From Smittium culicis (lineage: Eukaryota; Kickxellomycota; Harpellomycetes; Harpellales; Legeriomycetaceae): a DNA stretch of 11,592 nt. Below are positions 8,155-11,592 of the stretch, piece by piece. Position numbers and translations under genes: made by a program. The stretch lies in the NCBI GenBank assembly GCA_001970855.1, contig LSSN01000578.1, forward strand, positions 1-11,592, in the 5' to 3' direction. Under the pieces are notes generated by a model. The model saw nothing but the letters and a program-made list of their open reading frames with translations, was not told where the DNA came from and searched no databases. Numbering within the stretch: position 1 is the stretch's first letter; each line of letters starts with the position of its first letter.

Positions 8155-9873
8155 CTAAGAAACATTCTCTATAAAATCTTTCGAATAAATTGTTCTGTTA
8201 GCCATTTCAAGTATAGCTACAGCATCTGGATTTTTACTAACTGCAGATTTAGTGCCTTTTTTACCTGTCATCTTTACGCTAATGTCCGAACACTCAAATA
8301 CGCTGACCGATTTAATCAAAAATTCGTTCGGACCTTTTGCTGATTTAGTCGAAGATAAAGATTCTGAATCGGCTAAGAAATCTATAGCCGACAGATTTGA
8401 ATTTGCGTACGTTGCTGATGGGAATGAATGCCCGTGAATAAAGTCTGAATCAATCCACAAGCCAAAGTATTCAAGTTGACCTCCAAGACCAAGCCCATTG
8501 GGTAGAGTCTTCGTCTGATAATTAAAATACTGGTAGTTGTTGTTGATCATTGCAGAGTTAAATACTTTCAGGTTGTTTTGTGCTATATCTCTATTGAGAG
8601 ATATCAATTCATCTCGTGGATCATTTGACTCAACATAATTAGTATTTGCTAGTGATGATTTTGGGTCTGAATTTATTCTTTTGAGAGAATTAGAGCTATG
8701 AGAGAATGAAAATAAAAAGTTTTTGCTGCTACCATTCCAATTGGGAGATTTAACTATCGAATCTTCTATATATGCGCCATATACAATGGAAATTTCTGGA
8801 TGTTTATCTACCTTGTTATCAGTGCTTTTTATTTCAGGTGATATTAAAATAAGAAGCTTTCCTTGGTTTTCTATTTTTTCAACAAAGCTATTCCAGCTAT
8901 TTCCATTAATTTTTGTATTAAAAATCAATTTCCAGGCACTTCTACTATCTGAGGGCATTTTTGATTGTAGTAATAACGCAATATTATAATTTAATAATAG
9001 GTCTGATTCGTTATTTATTTTATTGGAGGGAAGTTCTATTTTTGGAAAAGTCAAACATTCTCTCTGTAACTCTTTTACAGCCATCATGTCAATATCGAAC
9101 TCTAAATATAATTAAATCATACTTGTTACATAGAAAGGAGATTATATATTTATTATTAAAAATACCATTCATGTGCAATATTATCCGAACAATAGTAACC
9201 CTAATGAGTATTTGTAACAGCTTCGAACGTGAAAGCCACAACTTAAAGTCCTTGTACTCTAAATTTTTGTTTTTTGACATATTTTTTTGCAAATTCTTAA
9301 GCTCTGTGAAATTAGAACTATCACTAGAGAAATTAATTTGGGGTTCATAATCAGAAATCCAAGAGTACATAATGTGATTTTCAAGGCTCTTAGAAAAGAG
9401 TTTATTTTCTGGGTAGTAGTTATCTTTTGAAAATTGGGTGTTTAATTCCTTTGAAAGCAATCTTGAATTTTCTACTAACAGTTCTACTAAACTTATCGAA
9501 GAACTAGATAAATAGCAAGCAAATTTGTATACCTCTTCATAATTTTGGTGTTTATAAATCGCGCTAGTGATATTATAATAATCTTTCTCGGATATTTGTT
9601 TATGATTTTTGCCAATGAGAAATGAGTTTATATAAGAATTCCAGGCAACAATCGATGAATCCTATTTTATTATCTTATGAGAATTATATTGAAAATATAG
9701 ATGTTAATCGAATATAGTGATAAATAACAATAAAGTTTACTCACAATACTATTTAAGTATTTTTCAGAAATAAAATTACAATAACTAATTTTCAGGATTG
9801 AATTGAGTATCTGCGGCTGTAAACTGTAGGAGAATGCATCTTTTGATTTTATCTTTGAATCAGAATTCCCCAT
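8155..9873 (-). CDS. RTC5: TLDc-domain protein of the RTC5/MEAK7 type, N-myristoylated, three exons
   Basis: Minus-strand exons 9873-9745, 9661-9166 and 9101-8155 join to 523 aa; the introns are 83 nt (GTGAGT...TAG) and 64 nt (GTATTT...TAG). The protein begins MGNSDSK, a good N-myristoylation signal and the reason for choosing this ATG. Residues about 44-248 are helical and unassigned. The TLDc domain covers about 250-480. It shows AWKLIFNTKINGNSW, VYGAYI (315-320), NFLFSF, NYQYFNY, the glycine turn GLGLGG (411-416), LWIDSDF (423-429) and a final VSVFECSD strand. A Ser/Asn-rich insert of about 45 residues (341-385) sits inside the domain. In yeast, Rtc5 is a vacuolar-membrane protein that affects V-ATPase assembly; in animals MEAK7 sits on lysosomes and links to mTOR. 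Myristoylation plus a C-terminal TLDc domain is the shared layout, and the length lies between MEAK7 (456) and Rtc5 (567). An Oxr1 identity is less likely because Oxr1 lacks the myristoylation start. The RTC5 symbol is tentative. Confidence 0.82.
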
Positions 9874-10046
9874 ATTATTTAAATATATACAACAAATAGA
9901 AAAAAGAAAAATTCATTTGAAATAGGGTGATAGAGTTGTTGACTGAACGAATATGAAAAATTCGAGTTGATATGTATGAAATTAAATAGAAGGTTAATAC
10001 GATTTTGAGGCGGAATATAACTATAAACTAAGAATTTATTTTGTAA

Positions 10047-10088
10047 ACACGAATGAAGAGTTAATTCCTCATAATAAAAAATTCGTGT
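10047..10088. repeat. Inverted repeat with 26-base loop
   Basis: ACACGAAT at 10047-10054 is the exact reverse complement of ATTCGTGT at 10081-10088. The 26 bases between them are AT-rich. Eight-base arms at this spacing can occur by chance, so function is doubtful. Confidence 0.3.
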
Positions 10089-10127
10089 GATTTTAAGTTA
10101 AAGCTATTTCGGGTATATCAAATGCTG

Positions 10128-10220
10128 CTATTTTAGCCAATAAGATATAATACTCTGAGTGCTGCATATATTAAATAACCCAGCTGACAGTAAAATAAAT
10201 ACACCAATTACAGTAGACAT
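10128..10220 (-). CDS. Possible 30-aa hydrophobic small protein
   Basis: From ATG at 10220 to TAG at 10130-10128 the minus strand reads 30 residues: a short start (MST), a run VIGVFILLSAGLFNI long enough for one membrane helix, then a polar tail ending in SYWLK. Tiny single-helix proteins of mitochondrial or ER complexes look like this, but I cannot assign it to any. It is just as likely to be a first exon or chance. CAGA|GTATTA inside it resembles the splice donors used nearby. Confidence 0.15.
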   Translation of the reverse strand: MSTVIGVFILLSAGLFNICSTQSIISYWLK

Positions 10221-10667
10221 TTTAAATTCATAGTGATCAAAAAAAATCTTTATTTTAAAGATAGTCATAATAAGTTTTAAAAATTTCAATTACACACTAC
10301 AACCGAAACTTACAAAAATAATAAAACCTTAGTAATTTTCACAATACTTCAGAGAGGAGATATATTAACTGCTACCATCTTCATTGTTAAAATAATCCAA
10401 AAATTACAAAAGAATAAAAATAAAGTGAATAAATAAACTACTGAAATTTGATTAATAATTTGGAGCATGTACTAAGCTATTCCTTATCATCTTTTCTTTC
10501 GAAAAATCATTCTACCAGAATAGATCTTTTTCAAATGAATTTTTATAAAAAATGGTTCTAATTAAGATCTAACCTTCAATTAAATGAATGGAGCAAGGAG
10601 ATACAAGCCAGAACCCTATGAGTAATGATCAACTCAATTAATCTTATGAAATTTTCCATTATCTATA

Positions 10668-10820
10668 ATGAGAAAAATATTAGTAAAAACTACCAGAAAT
10701 CCGTACATAACGACATTTATCCGAATAACCAACCTCCCAATTTACTTTCATCATACTGCAGCGCTTCCTTCTGCTGAAAATAGCTTCTTCGCTCGCTCAA
10801 AACAAAAGAAGTACACATAA
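10668..10820 (+). CDS. Possible 50-aa small ORF with presequence-like start
   Basis: ATG 10668 to TAA 10818-10820 gives 50 residues. The first 25 have Arg, Lys and Thr and no acidic residue (MRKILVKTTRNPYITTFIR), like a mitochondrial presequence, followed by HTAALPSAENSFFARSKQKK. Base composition around 10735-10810 is richer in G and C than its surroundings. AAGAA|GTACAC just before the stop could be a donor, which would make this a first exon. Against it, a second frame (ATG 10625 to TGA 10775-10777) is equally open over the same bases, and the family is unknown. Confidence 0.2.
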   Translation: MRKILVKTTRNPYITTFIRITNLPIYFHHTAALPSAENSFFARSKQKKYT

Positions 10821-10898
10821 TAGCGGTATGATCCATCCCTAAGACTAGATTCGTGAACTAGAAAAATAAAATAACCTTTAAACGATATAACTTCGATT

Positions 10899-11440
10899 AT
10901 GGCGAATAATTCCGATAGTGCACCTAACGATATTCAGACTGCACTTGCTCAATAAAATAGGTCAGTCAATTTTTGCGCTCTTCACCAAACTCAATGAAAT
11001 CCTGAAATCGATGCTTCATATGAATGATAAGTCATATTTTTTTAATATAATTCGATAGCTTTTGACTGAATTAGCTGCTCATTTAACTCAATTAAGAATA
11101 CATAATCTGAATAAAGGTTTGGGCCTTCCTTTTAATTCAACTCAGCTTGTACAATCTGAACCAAATTTGCTGATGAATCAAGATAGGTATCAAATTCTGA
11201 TTTTCGAGGATCCAGAATAGAAGAGACAGAAAATTCAACCTTATCGAAAGATCCAGAAGATTATTATACTAACGGATTCGAACAGCAACAAAATTGATAA
11301 GATTCAGAGAATCACAACTGCGTCAGCTTCCTAATCCTGTAAAGACCAAAAATTTCCTGTCAAATATTTTAGAAAGGTTTTGCAGGAAATGATGTCAGGT
11401 ACGAAGGTTTGACTTGAAATTGAAATTGAAACTGAAACTA
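10899..11440 (+). pseudogene. Decayed coding sequence, possibly a retroelement gag-like ORF
   Basis: Coding-like peptide segments follow one another on the plus strand but change frame and hit stops. ATG 10899 reads MANNSDSAPNDIQTALAQ, then TAA (10953). The next frame is open 10891-11217 apart from one TAG at 11056-11058. It reads through SIFALFTKLNEILKS, LLTELAAHLTQLR and NKGLGLPFNSTQL to a TAG at 11218. A third frame reads EETENSTLSKDPEDYY and GFEQQQ to TGA 11295. A fourth segment reads FRESQLRQLPNPVKTKNF to TGA 11390, and then a Lys-Leu repeat to TGA 11441. Four segments in one order and direction imply one ancestral ORF of about 180 codons carrying at least three frameshifts and several stops. 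The polar, Asn/Gln-rich composition and N-terminal helices resemble retrotransposon gag, but no zinc knuckle, protease or reverse transcriptase is visible, so the class is a guess. Confidence 0.5.
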
Positions 11441-11592
11441 TGACTATGACTATGACTATGACTATGACTATGACTATGACTATGACTATGACTATGACTA
11501 TGACTATGACTATGACTATGACTATGACTATGACTATGACTATGACTATGACTATGACTATGACTATGACTATGACTATGACTATGACTATG
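11414..11592. repeat. Hexanucleotide microsatellite, (CTATGA)n with degenerate leading units
   Basis: In one 6-base phase the sequence reads TTGAAA three times (11414-11431), CTGAAA once (11432-11437), then CTATGA 25 times plus five bases to the end of the window (11438-11592). The CTATGA copies are identical. The array continues beyond the window. It does not match the common fungal telomere repeat TTAGGG. Reading frames across it would encode Met-Thr or Asp-Tyr repeats on the plus strand and His-Ser or Ile-Val on the minus strand. Confidence 0.97.

Larger units (their letters stand above)
9874..10898. other. Intergenic region upstream of the TLDc gene
   Basis: About 1 kb of AT-rich DNA. 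The stretch just upstream of the TLDc start (roughly 9874-10025) is pyrimidine-rich on the minus strand, as a fungal promoter or leader often is. A frame of about 45 codons there is open but out of phase with the ATG, so I do not call it coding. Further out are a hairpin at 10047-10088, a doubtful 30-codon minus ORF at 10128-10220 and a doubtful 50-codon plus ORF at 10668-10820. No RNA gene was recognised. Confidence 0.5.

Noticed and set aside
8252..9350. Plus-strand open frames over the TLDc gene
   Set aside because: They lie opposite a recognised TLDc domain and its helical part, and none has a recognisable product.
9880..10025. Minus-strand open frame immediately upstream of the TLDc start
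   Set aside because: Out of frame with the MGNS start, no initiating ATG for the full stretch, and pyrimidine-rich like a promoter or leader.
10899..11295. Intact gene with introns explaining the frame changes
   Set aside because: The gaps between in-frame segments are a few bases at most, far below the 64-nt minimum intron seen here, so splicing cannot join them.
11414..11592. CRISPR array or telomere
   Set aside because: The units are 6 bases with no spacers, so it is not CRISPR. The unit is not a known telomere repeat and is not G-rich.

Overview
The window looks like nuclear DNA of an AT-rich fungus. It has four recognisable eukaryotic housekeeping genes, all split by short GT-AG introns (11 introns, 64-173 nt, with loose donors such as GTAAGT, GTATTT, GTACTA and GTAATT). 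Two encode proteins with mitochondrial presequence-like N termini, and the genes are separated by long, very AT-rich spacers. A set of COQ7, a lipoate ligase, CTU2/NCS2 and a myristoylated TLDc protein suits a respiring fungus. The AT bias and intron style would fit an early-diverging lineage such as a zoopagomycete (for example a Harpellales gut fungus), but that placement is inference; no marker here proves it. COQ7 argues against an anaerobic neocallimastigomycete.

Layout, left to right. 1-183: the C-terminal 60 codons of an unidentified + strand gene. 184-1925: non-genic. 1926-3416 (minus): CTU2/NCS2, the tRNA wobble-uridine thiolation subunit, four exons, 404 aa. 3417-5031: non-genic, but with patches of unusually high GC and partly open frames that may be coding debris. 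5032-6587 (plus): a lipoate-protein ligase, six exons, 361 aa. 6923-7989 (plus): COQ7, the di-iron ubiquinone hydroxylase, two exons, 297 aa. 8155-9873 (minus): an RTC5/MEAK7-type TLDc protein, three exons, 523 aa, convergent with COQ7. 9874-10898: non-genic with two doubtful small ORFs. 10899-11440: a decayed coding sequence broken by stops and frame changes. Its tail runs into a hexanucleotide microsatellite (11414-11592) that leaves the window and may mark a contig end.

Functionally, the ligase and COQ7 both serve mitochondrial respiration: one attaches lipoate to 2-oxoacid dehydrogenase and glycine-cleavage proteins, the other makes ubiquinone. They lie head to tail 335 bp apart. CTU2 acts in the cytosol on tRNA, and the TLDc protein probably acts at the vacuole or lysosome membrane. 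They do not form one pathway. I found no novel multi-gene system. The most unusual parts are the decayed ORF that feeds into the hexamer array, the acidic/Ser-Pro insert in COQ7, and the coding-like debris in the spacers.
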